Shown here piece by piece: positions 7,976-13,775 of a stretch of DNA of 14,282 nucleotides. Source of the stretch: CAYVUV01 sp964455095 (GTDB lineage Bacteria > Desulfobacterota > Binatia > HRBIN30 > CADEER01); contig CAYVUV010000359.1 of NCBI GenBank assembly GCA_964455095.1, positions 1-14,282 of the forward strand, written 5' to 3'. Numbering within the stretch: position 1 is the first letter of the stretch; every line of letters starts with the position of its first letter. Made by a program: the position numbers and the translations under genes. Under the pieces are notes generated by a model. That model did no database searches and had not been told where the DNA came from. It was given only the letters and a program-made list of their open reading frames with translations.

Positions 7976-9511
7976 TCAGTGCAACCCATTCAAGAGCCGC
8001 AGGTACTCTCGAGCCTCCGGGCTGTTGAGCTCGACGCCGCGTCCAAGTGCCTCCCGGGCTTCGGCGTCGCGACCTTCGGCGATGTCGTAGAGGGCGCGCC
8101 AGATCCACGCGTCGGCCAGATCCGGGGCGGTTTCCAGCGCCCGTGCATTCAGTTCGCGGGCGCGCAGTCGATTCCCAGCCAGCCAGTACGCTTCGCCCGC
8201 GGCCGCGAACCAGTGGGCGATCGCGCACAGTCGCGTCAGCGCGGCACGTTCGGGCCACGTGTCGATGAAGTGAGCCATGGTGCCGTCGTCGCGCGCGACG
8301 AACCGCCAGAGCCCGACGGTCGAGGCGAGCGGCGCGCCGCAACCGGGCAAAGGACGCGGGCCGCATCCCGGGGCTTGGTCGCCTCCGTTCGAGTAGATTC
8401 CCCAGCGCGCACCGGCCGCTCGTTCCGCGAGAGATGGACGCGCACCCGCCGCGGCGTTCGGCTCGATCGCGAGCGCGCTCTGGATTTCTGCCGCGTCGGC
8501 GGCGAAGAGATCGGCGTACAGGTGGCAGTTGTCCCGCACGGTTTCCCATCCGGTGATGCCGTCCGGTTGCGCGCTGGCCCTTTCCTGCGCGGTGTCGTGG
8601 AGGATCGCACCCTCCTCCCCTGCGACGTGGCGGATGACGTCGTTGATATCCTGCGTGGCCCGCGTCGTTTGGGCGTCGAGCTCGAGCGCACGCCAGAGAG
8701 CGGACTGCGCCGCCGCAGAGTCGCCGTCGGCCAGGGCCCAGACGCCCAGCTCGAACTGGACGCGGGCCAGACTTGCCGCTCCGGGCGCGGCAGCGAGTCG
8801 TTCGCGTGCTTCGCGCGCCCGGCCGTGTGCGCGCAGGAGCCTCGCCGTCAGAACGTCTTCAGCGGGCGGGCAGTCGCCGGCCGGCGGGAAGAGCAAGTTG
8901 GGCGTGACGGTCGTGACCACCAGGCGGATGCTCCGCTCGCGCGCGACGCGAGCTGCGTCGCGGAGGAACGTATCGAGTGCAAGGACCGGCGGCCGTGGAC
9001 CGGCGTATGGCGTCGCTGGGCCATTGCGCGCCAGGAAGGCTCGCGCCAGATGACTGCGGGCACGCAGGTCGAGCAGAAAGAAATCCCACGCACCCGCTGG
9101 ATACCGGAACGCGTAGTTGTGGCCGAACACCAACACGATGGCGTCGGGCCGCTCCTCGAGCGCGCGGGCAAACTGGCGCCGCATGTGCTCGAAGCCGCTG
9201 CCGACGGCCGCGCAGTTGCTCACGCCGAAGGCCCCGGACTGTTGCGCTGCGTCTCGCAACGCTTGACCCAGGAAGTAGCCACTCGATTCGCCGACGACCG
9301 CGACGAGCGGACGCACGAGAGAGCTCGGGGACTCGCATCGCGGTTCCAAGAATGCCCGCGACTTTTGAATGAACGCCTCGAGGCCTGGCTCAATGGGTAT
9401 CGGCCAGAAGGTCCGCAGCGCGATCTCGCCCGCACCGATGAACGCGACGGCGAGCAAGACGCCGAGCGCGGCAAGCTTCGACGCGATCCAGATCGAGCGG
9501 GCAGTTGGCAT
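7976..9511 (-). CDS. Membrane-anchored SGNH/GDSL-like protein with TPR-like repeats
   Basis: The 511-residue product has an N-terminal signal-anchor (residues about 7-30), then a domain with the marks of an SGNH hydrolase-like family. GESSG at 74-78 is in the position of the GDS motif (candidate nucleophile Ser76). FGHNYAF at 129-135 corresponds to the GxN block. TPNLLFPP lies near 203-210, and DNCHLYADLF (Asp327...His330) is the DxxH pair. TPR-like helical segments are interpolated at about 245-285 and follow at about 425-495, the last part reading like a standard TPR tail. Members of this group accompany envelope or acylation functions, but no substrate can be named. The start at 9511 has a good ribosome site (AAGGGG, five bases upstream). 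It follows the methyltransferase gene by 38 bases and is probably co-transcribed with it. Confidence 0.78.
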   Translation of the reverse strand: MPTARSIWIASKLAALGVLLAVAFIGAGEIALRTFWPIPIEPGLEAFIQKSRAFLEPRCESPSSLVRPLVAVVGESSGYFLGQALRDAAQQSGAFGVSNCAAVGSGFEHMRRQFARALEERPDAIVLVFGHNYAFRYPAGAWDFFLLDLRARSHLARAFLARNGPATPYAGPRPPVLALDTFLRDAARVARERSIRLVVTTVTPNLLFPPAGDCPPAEDVLTARLLRAHGRAREARERLAAAPGAASLARVQFELGVWALADGDSAAAQSALWRALELDAQTTRATQDINDVIRHVAGEEGAILHDTAQERASAQPDGITGWETVRDNCHLYADLFAADAAEIQSALAIEPNAAAGARPSLAERAAGARWGIYSNGGDQAPGCGPRPLPGCGAPLASTVGLWRFVARDDGTMAHFIDTWPERAALTRLCAIAHWFAAAGEAYWLAGNRLRARELNARALETAPDLADAWIWRALYDIAEGRDAEAREALGRGVELNSPEAREYLRLLNGLH

Positions 9512-9549
9512 CGAAACCCCTTATGGAGATTGTGACGATTCCCATGCGG

Positions 9550-10308
9550 TCAGAGCGGCTTCCTCGCCACCGTCGCGTAAAGAGTGAGGTCCACCTGGAG
9601 TCGAAGCGACTCATCATCCGCGGCGGCGGTGCGAATTCGGTCCATCCCGGCCGCGTACTCGGCAGCGGAAAGGGCCGTGAGCTGGGAAGTGAACGATTGC
9701 TGGAGGATCCCGCTCTGTAGCGCTTCAGCGAGCGAAGCGGAGGACTGCAGGCACTCGGTAACTCGCACCGACACATCCGTGAAACCCGCCGCGTGCATCC
9801 AGCCGAGTCGCCGATCGACGGAAGGAAATCGCGCCAGATCCAGCGAGACGGTTTCGGGAAAGAACTCGTACACGTACCAACGCCCGCGCTTCTCATGCGG
9901 GTCCAGACCGACCGACAGGAGCGTTCCGCCGCGTCGGAGCACACGAAATGCCTCGCGCAGCGCGTCTTCCGGCGCGGAGATGTGGTGCAGAGAATTGATG
10001 TAGAAGACGGCGTCGAAGCAGTCAGCCGCCCACGGCAGTGCCTCGGCAGATCCCTGACGAAGATCTGCGGCGACTCGCGAGGAAGCGCGCGCCAGCATTT
10101 CCGCCGACGGGTCGATTCCAGACACGTCGCACCCGGCGCGGGCAAGCTCTGCCGTCCACCTTCCCGTGCCGCAGCCGACCTCGAGCACGCGACGAACGCC
10201 GCCCGAGCCAACCGCCGCGAGAATCGCCGCACGAATGCCGGGATAGTCCTCGAGCTCGTACCGGCGGTCGTACTCTCCAGCTATGCCATCGTACGCGATC
10301 CTGGTCAT
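9550..10308 (-). CDS. Class I SAM-dependent methyltransferase (Methyltransf_11/25 type)
   Basis: From the ATG at 10308 the product is 252 residues. Motif I is VLEVGCGTGRW with the acidic end of strand 2 at GIDPSAEML. The motif II region is FDAVFYINSLHHI and motif III is FRVLRRGGTLLSVG, all in the canonical order. The AYDGIAGEYDRRYE opening is typical of this family, so the open frame upstream of it (to 10449) is rejected as start: that part overlaps a decayed toxin gene. No clear ribosome site precedes the ATG. The substrate is unknown; the C-terminal third diverges from common small-molecule methyltransferases. It sits 38 bases before the SGNH-TPR gene, suggesting that the two act on the same molecule. 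It abuts the integron-like cassette region, and whether it was once a cassette gene is unclear because no attC follows it. Confidence 0.88.
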   Translation of the reverse strand: MTRIAYDGIAGEYDRRYELEDYPGIRAAILAAVGSGGVRRVLEVGCGTGRWTAELARAGCDVSGIDPSAEMLARASSRVAADLRQGSAEALPWAADCFDAVFYINSLHHISAPEDALREAFRVLRRGGTLLSVGLDPHEKRGRWYVYEFFPETVSLDLARFPSVDRRLGWMHAAGFTDVSVRVTECLQSSASLAEALQSGILQQSFTSQLTALSAAEYAAGMDRIRTAAADDESLRLQVDLTLYATVARKPL

Positions 10309-10331
10309 TGCAAACGGCTTCGGCCAACTGA

Positions 10332-10556
10332 TCACCAAGCGACCGCTCGATCCAGCACGGAACGCACGAGGCCGGACTCGACCAACGGCGAAGGTCCTCG
10401 TCGACGATTCGCCACCGAGTCGGCGAGTCGAGTATCCTCTCGATCGCATCCTCGACTGCAGCGACGAACCGTTCCGCCACCCGTGGGTCGCTCAGCGTAG
10501 TAGCGAGCCGCCTCCTCGTACGCCACGAGCGCTTCCGGGTGGAACTCATGCCTCAT
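10332..10556 (-). pseudogene. ParE/RelE-type toxin remnant, frameshifted
   Basis: Starting at the ATG at 10556, the frame reads MRHEFHPEALVAYEEAARYYAER, a typical start for a RelE/ParE-superfamily toxin. Near 10488 the homology jumps to another frame: DPRVAERFVAAVEDAIERI then LDSPTRWRIVDEDLRR. The shift is explained by loss of two bases in a GCGC run (or gain of one). After about 10384 no frame gives the expected conserved C-terminal strand and the HxRxPGYW-like tail; the original frame stops at 10332-10334. The start overlaps the stop of the upstream antitoxin remnant by four bases (ATGA), as in intact modules. The toxin should be non-functional. Confidence 0.72.
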
Positions 10557-10681
10557 CGCGTGATCGCGCTGCGGATCCTTCGTCGAGCTTCGTCGCCGGA
10601 CACGGTTTTCACACGCCGCGCCCGCGATTCCCCCGACAACTTCATTGCCTTCTCGGCAAGCCGCTCAACCTTGGTTGCCAT
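10553..10681 (-). pseudogene. Addiction-module antitoxin remnant with internal in-frame deletion
   Basis: This 42-codon frame reads MATKVERLAEKAMKLSGESR followed by ARRVKTVSGDEARRRIRSAI and TR. The first half matches the N-terminus of short addiction-module antitoxins (TIGR02574-like, usually about 70-80 residues). The VKTVSGDEARRRIR end matches their C-terminus. The middle third, normally holding the 'LLESLD...' segment and the toxin-contact helix, is missing while the frame is kept. Either the gene suffered an in-frame deletion or it is a shortened variant. The stop overlaps the toxin ATG by four bases. A TATCCT hexamer (10688-10693, minus strand) sits 6 bases before the ATG, suggesting a very short or absent leader. 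The assignment rests on remembered family patterns, not an alignment. Confidence 0.6.
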
Positions 10682-10731
10682 GGCCTGAGGATAGGCAATC
10701 GACCGGGAGCTTCCCAGCTGAGTGGGAGGCG

Positions 10732-10819
10732 GCCGAACGCCAAGGCTGCGCGGCCGGCGCAGAATGCTTGCGACTCGCAGCCAAGTTCGCGCCGGTCCGC
10801 TCGAGCCGATTTGTTCGAC
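10732..10819 (-). other. attC-like recombination site 2 (after the Xre antitoxin)
   Basis: On the plus strand: GCCGAAC (10732-10738), 5-base spacer, arm GGCTGCGCGGCCGGCGC (10744-10760), central loop, arm GCGCCGGTCCGCTCGAGCC (10789-10807), 5-base spacer, GTTCGAC (10813-10819). The arms pair over 16 of 17 positions, with two unpaired bases on one side (the extrahelical bases expected of attC) and symmetrical spacers. The central part can form its own small hairpin (TTGCGA/TCGCA). On the minus strand it reads R''=GTCGAAC ... R'=GTTCGGC. It begins 5 bases past the antitoxin stop codon. The inner GTT/AAC boxes are replaced by GGC/GCC, so it is a variant. Confidence 0.68.
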
Positions 10820-10824
10820 CTGCC

Positions 10825-11115
10825 TCAGGCCGCAGATTTGAGATTCTCGCGGATGATGCGCGGATGCCGTGCTGCAATCCGAAGCAGGCCGATCGCAGCG
10901 CCATCAGGCTTCCTGCGACCCTGTTCCCAGTTCCGCAACGTATGGACGCTGATGCCCATCGCCTGAGCAAACTGGGACTGGGAAAGACCCACAAACCGGC
11001 GCAATGCGGCAACATCGTCGCCTGACTCAACCTGGCCCATCATGAGTCGCTTGCGAACGCGTGCAGAGATTGCCCCTACGAAGTCTTGCTCGGTAAGCTC
11101 AGGAATCTTGGCCAT
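10825..11115 (-). CDS. Xre/HTH-type antitoxin, partner of the broken BrnT-like toxin
   Basis: The 96-residue product has a helix-turn-helix of the Xre/Cro type in its second half: LRRFVGLSQSQFAQAMGISV then HTLRNWEQGRRKP, ending LRIAARHPRIIRENL. This is the layout of NadS/HigA-like antitoxins that repress their own operon and neutralise a co-encoded toxin. The N-terminal part (TEQDFVGAISARVRKRLM) is the probable toxin-binding segment. The ATG at 11115 overlaps the toxin stop region; a GTG at 11121 (two residues longer, overlapping as GTGA) is equally possible. The frame is intact although the toxin is not, so it may survive as a solo antitoxin or regulator. It sits in an integron-type cassette with an attC 5 bases downstream. 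Confidence 0.82.
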   Translation of the reverse strand: MAKIPELTEQDFVGAISARVRKRLMMGQVESGDDVAALRRFVGLSQSQFAQAMGISVHTLRNWEQGRRKPDGAAIGLLRIAARHPRIIRENLKSAA

Positions 11116-11117
11116 AT

Positions 11118-11407
11118 TCACCGTCGTCCCACGTGAGAATGGTAAAGCGCAACCTCTTGTTCCGTGGCAAATCGTGCGCTGATAATTCGGACCACGTCAT
11201 CATCGCGCTCGGTGTACGCGACAACGATGACGCCCCGTGAAATGGGTCCGATCGCGATAAACCGGTCCTCGTCATGTGAATGCGCTCGTGGTCGAAAATC
11301 TCCAGGAATTCATCGCTGACCGTGAAGAGGGTGCTTGCCTCCTCAAACGAGAGTCCGTGCGCCTTCTGATTGCGAACATTCTTCGATTCGTCCCAAACGA
11401 ATCTCAC
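11118..11407 (-). pseudogene. brnT: BrnT-family toxin gene disrupted by one frameshift
   Basis: The GTG at 11407 opens MRFVWDESKNVRNQKAHGLS and FEEASTLFTVSDEFLEIFDHE, a clear BrnT N-terminal half. Close to 11278-11281 (after DHER) the family pattern continues in another frame: HSHDEDRFIAIGPISRGVIV, then VAYTERDDDVVRIISARFAT, ending at a TGA at 11118-11120. One missing base after the CG of the Arg codon explains the shift; restoring it gives a 96-residue protein of normal BrnT length. BrnT is a type II ribonuclease toxin; its usual partner is the ribbon-helix-helix antitoxin BrnA, but here an Xre-type gene overlaps its end. The uncorrected frame runs on into the next gene and would give an unrelated tail. 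A real mutation or a sequencing error are both possible. Confidence 0.85.
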
Positions 11408-11412
11408 GTTGC

Positions 11413-11442
11413 AGAATACGGAGGGGCAGCCGACTAAGTCAA
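11413..11442 (-). promoter_or_regulatory. Candidate promoter of the BrnT/Xre cassette, possibly leaderless
   Basis: On the minus strand, TTGACT (11442-11437) and TATTCT (11418-11413) are separated by 18 bases, five of six and four of six matches to the sigma-70 boxes. The toxin GTG lies five bases after the second hexamer, where transcription would start. No ribosome site precedes that GTG, so the message may be leaderless. A private promoter is usual for toxin-antitoxin cassettes. Confidence 0.45.
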
Positions 11443-11470
11443 TGACTTACCAGCCGAAAAGGGCCTCATC

Positions 11471-11534
11471 GCCGAACGCTGGCGTTCTGCGGGGCGCGCA
11501 TAATTCGCGCGTCCGCAGCAACGGTTTGTTCGGC
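11471..11534 (-). other. attC-like recombination site 1 (after the lipoprotein gene)
   Basis: Minus strand order: R'' GCCGAAC (11534-11528), spacer AAACC, GTT, one extra G at 11519, CTGCGG, GCGCG-rich stem, 7-base loop centred on AATTA, matching stem, CCGCAG, AAC, spacer GCCAGC, R' GTTCGGC (11477-11471). The GTT/AAC inner boxes, the outer boxes, and the single unpaired G next to the L'' box are the hallmarks of an attC site; the 64-base length is typical. R'' starts 9 bases after the stop codon of the upstream lipoprotein gene. Only the middle bases of the core (CGG rather than RRR) deviate from GTTRRRY. Confidence 0.78.
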
Positions 11535-11543
11535 AAAGCCGCG

Positions 11544-11996
11544 TCATCGGGGTTTCGTGACCGTAACCGAACCAAGGTCCACTTCGCATTCGAGATCGCC
11601 GCAAGATTGGTGAATCTGAGTTGACGGGATGGTAACCAATTGCTCAGGATTTGCCTCGCTAGAAACGAGCACGTTGGCAATTTCCGGTGGGTTGGGAGGC
11701 CTTCTCCCGCAACACGAGCCCCACTTGTCACCGCCATATGTATACGACAGTTGACCGGACCGAGCGGTAGCGAACCACGCCGTGGACCACCAATCACCGA
11801 CAGCCTCGGGTCGCCGGAAGCTTGGCGGCTCGGTTCGCATTTGCAATCGAACACGCGCACCGGATGAAGGATTGCCCATCTCATCAACGAGCTGGCCCTT
11901 GAAGTGGTAGAGATACATGTAGTCACGGCAAGTGCACCCAACACAGAAGCTCAACAGAGAAAATGCGAGTACCCAACCTGACAACCAACCTCTCAT
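11544..11996 (-). CDS. Cassette-borne predicted lipoprotein with carboxypeptidase-regulatory-like fold
   Basis: From the ATG at 11996 the product is 150 residues. Its N-terminus is a lipoprotein signal (MRGWLSGWVLAFSLLSFCVGC), so it should be exported and lipid-anchored. After it comes KGQLVDEMGNPSSGARVRLQ, the opening typical of a CarboxypepD_reg/CnaB-like beta-sandwich, and a DLGSVTV end strand that fits the same fold. The middle is aromatic and Cys-rich (WGSCCGRRPP, SCGDLEC). I do not recognise a specific family. The start lies 21 bases after the core of the attC-like half-site at 12018, and the stop lies 9 bases before attC site 1, so this is the single gene of an integron-type cassette. 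Its base composition is visibly less GC-rich than the flanking genes. There is no obvious ribosome site. Confidence 0.72.
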   Translation of the reverse strand: MRGWLSGWVLAFSLLSFCVGCTCRDYMYLYHFKGQLVDEMGNPSSGARVRLQMRTEPPSFRRPEAVGDWWSTAWFATARSGQLSYTYGGDKWGSCCGRRPPNPPEIANVLVSSEANPEQLVTIPSTQIHQSCGDLECEVDLGSVTVTKPR

Positions 11997-12017
11997 CGAC
12001 TCATTGCGCCGCGACAA

Positions 12018-12135
12018 GCCGAACGCCAATTCGACGTCCCAGTGAAATCGGCCACACAAGCCACCGGTGCTTGGATTGCCGGACGATCTCGCAGCGGGGG
12101 CCAAGCGCATTTCATCGTCTTCTCGAGAGTTTGGG
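12018..12135 (-). other. Probable degenerate attC site 3 (upstream of the lipoprotein cassette)
   Basis: The plus-strand 12-mer GCCGAACGCCAA (12018-12029) is identical to the R' plus spacer of attC site 2. The inner arm TTCGAC...TGAAATCGGCC (from 12030) can pair in blocks (GGCC, ATTTCA, TCGA) with 12095-12128, ending at a poor outer box GTTTGGG (12129-12135). An inner palindrome AAGC/GCTT with ACCGGT lies in the loop. The R' side is convincing by its spacing before the lipoprotein gene; the other side is weak. Confidence 0.42.
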
Positions 12136-12509
12136 GCGCCATCGGCTCTTCGTCCAGATCGCGATACGAAGCATCGCTTGCTGGCTAACGTCGGACCGAA
12201 CTGTAGGCCAGAGTGTCAGCGGGGCTTCGCACGCCGCACCACCGCGGTTTGCGGGACAACCCGCGCGTCTTTTCGGGCTCGCACACGTTCGAAGGCGGCT
12301 GCAGGCCCGCCCATGCGCCCGGTTGGAATTCATCCGGCTCGATCGGCGCGACCATGCCTACGCAGATAGTGGGCAGGTTTGCCGGATGTCAAACCTGCCC
12401 GCGTTTGAGATTCCGAAGCCGTCAACTGACACGAGGTGCAGCGTCGTGCGCGCGGGCACTGAAGAGGCCCGCGGAAGCGCGGCGCTCCAGGGTGGCGCGA
12501 TCGAGCTCG
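12136..12509. other. Intergenic stretch without a recognisable gene
   Basis: No open frame here has convincing coding character. The only structure is a small perfect hairpin GCGGG-ACAA-CCCGC (12251-12264) and the stronger one at 12371-12400. It may hold an eroded further cassette, since it lies beyond attC site 3, but nothing identifies one. Confidence 0.5.
12371..12400 (-). terminator. Strong hairpin downstream of the amine oxidase gene
   Basis: GGGCAGGTTTG (12371-12381) and CAAACCTGCCC (12390-12400) form a perfect 11-bp stem with an 8-base loop, extendable by a wobble pair and one more pair. It lies about 110 bases past the amine oxidase stop in the direction of that transcript. There is no T tract after it, so termination would be by hairpin alone or with Rho. 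Confidence 0.5.
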
Positions 12510-13775
12510 CTATTTGATCACGGCGCGTGCCTCTGCGGCGGCGCGGCGGCCGCTCAGGTGTGCCGCTTCGACCGTCGCGGCGATCGGCGTCGATTCGGTG
12601 GCCGAGCCGGCCCAGAAAAGCGCGCCGGTGTCGGCGGCGGCGAGGCGGCGGCGCGCGCCGGTTCCGCCCGGCCGCAGGAATGTGTAGCCGCCGCACGCGA
12701 ACGGGTCGCGACCCCAGTCGATCACGCGGTAGTCGACCAGCCGTCGTTGCGGATCTGCCTTGGGGAAGAGCCGGGCCAGGTCGGCGACTACCACCGACGC
12801 CGCATCGTCCGCGCTCAGCTGCGAGAGCCGCGCCGCGCGCGGGCCGGTGCAATAGGCAATCAGCACCGGCGGCTTTCCCTCCGCGCCGTAGAAGACCGGC
12901 CAGTAGAGCGTCACGGGTCCGGTGCCGCACCCCAGGTTGGCCAGCCACGGTGGCCAGAAGCGCTCCGTGAAGCGCAGCAACACCTTGAACACCGGCCCCA
13001 TCTCGAGCGCGGCGAGCGCGGTGCGCTTGCCCTCCGGCAGCTCGGGAGTAAAGCGCACGGCGCCCGACTTGAGCACGCCGACGGGCAGCGTCGAAATGGC
13101 AGCGCGGGCGCTCAGCTCGCGCCCGTCGGTGGCGCGCAAGCGCACGCCGTCGGCCGACCAGGTGACCGTGTCGATGGCGAAGCCGAAACGGATATCGAGA
13201 TCGCGGGCGATGAAAGCGGGAAGACTGTCATAGCCGGCGGCGATGCGGTGGTTGAGGCCCGTCTCGAGCTTCACCACCCCATCGTCGACCAGACCGAGCA
13301 CGCCGATCTCGTCGATGCTGCCCGGCAGGTGCGCGGAGAGCGTCATCTCGGCGAGAATGCGCGCCCGGCCGCGGTAGCCGCGCCGCTCGATGAACTCGCG
13401 CCCGGAGACATCCGGAGGCTTCGCGTGACGGATGGCGTACAGGATGTCGAAGCTCCGCCACGTGCCGGGATGGAGCAGAATCCACGGCAGCCAGCGCGTG
13501 CCGCCGCCGAGGTTGAACATCGTGTCGCGCATCAGCGGGCACGGGCGCACCGCGAGGCCCGCGGCGCGGACGTCTGGCCAGGTGGCCGCGCCGACGCCGT
13601 GGACGAACTCCGCCCCGCCCTCGACCGGCTCGGCGCAGAAGTCGCGCACCGAAAACACGCGGCCGCCGACGCGATCGCGGCCTTCGACGATCGTTACCGA
13701 CACGCCCGACCGCACCAGCTCGCGCGCCGCGGTGACGCCGGCCATGCCCGCGCCGATCACCAGGACATCTGTCAT
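12510..13775 (-). CDS. FAD-dependent amine oxidase family protein
   Basis: The 421-residue product opens with the FAD-binding Rossmann motif VIGAGMAGVTAARELVRSG, the acidic VEGRD strand end and GGRVFSV. It continues with VEGGAEFVHG near residue 53, a further substrate-domain signature of the flavin monoamine oxidase (MAO/polyamine oxidase-like) family. Near the C-terminus are FACGGYTFLRPG and GALFWAGSATESTPIAATVE, the FAD-binding end, followed by a helix with AHLSGRRAA. It should oxidise an amine or a related C-N or C-C bond with FAD; whether the substrate is an amine is not shown. No signal peptide is seen, so it is cytoplasmic. Its ATG overlaps the stop of the upstream hydrolase by four bases (ATGA), implying one operon and translational coupling. 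Confidence 0.93.
   Translation of the reverse strand: MTDVLVIGAGMAGVTAARELVRSGVSVTIVEGRDRVGGRVFSVRDFCAEPVEGGAEFVHGVGAATWPDVRAAGLAVRPCPLMRDTMFNLGGGTRWLPWILLHPGTWRSFDILYAIRHAKPPDVSGREFIERRGYRGRARILAEMTLSAHLPGSIDEIGVLGLVDDGVVKLETGLNHRIAAGYDSLPAFIARDLDIRFGFAIDTVTWSADGVRLRATDGRELSARAAISTLPVGVLKSGAVRFTPELPEGKRTALAALEMGPVFKVLLRFTERFWPPWLANLGCGTGPVTLYWPVFYGAEGKPPVLIAYCTGPRAARLSQLSADDAASVVVADLARLFPKADPQRRLVDYRVIDWGRDPFACGGYTFLRPGGTGARRRLAAADTGALFWAGSATESTPIAATVEAAHLSGRRAAAEARAVIK

Larger units (their letters stand above)
10732..12135 (-). mobile_element. Integron-type cassette array remnant (attC cluster without visible integrase)
   Basis: Two well-formed attC-like sites and one degenerate site share the R' core GTTCGGC in the same orientation (minus strand). 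They frame a lipoprotein gene cassette (about 547 bases from core to core) and a BrnT/Xre toxin-antitoxin cassette (about 739 bases). Stops of the cassette genes lie 9 and 5 bases before the following attC, which is characteristic of cassettes. No integrase or attI is present in the window, so this is either the distal part of an integron or a CALIN-type cluster. The decayed ParE-like module at 10332-10681 begins 50 bases after the last core and may be a further cassette whose attC has been lost. Confidence 0.65.

Noticed and set aside
10261..10330. Plus-strand frame reading AIVRDPGHCKRLRP, resembling the RDPGYWK-like C-terminus of ParE toxins
   Set aside because: It lies opposite the well-supported N-terminus of the methyltransferase, and the rest of the toxin remnant is on the minus strand; the likeness is short and probably chance.
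9550..10449. Longer methyltransferase start at 10449
   Set aside because: The extra N-terminal residues have no domain and are encoded in the alternate frame of the toxin remnant; the family N-terminus begins at the ATG at 10308.
12112..12333. 73-codon minus-strand frame between the lipoprotein cassette and the amine oxidase
   Set aside because: Arg/Ser/Ala-rich with no motif, and it overlaps the degenerate attC; composition typical of a random GC-rich frame.
12185..12355. 56-codon minus-strand frame beyond attC site 3, stopping in GTTAGCC, which resembles an attC core
   Set aside because: No recognisable protein features, and no matching second half of an attC could be found around GTTAGCC.
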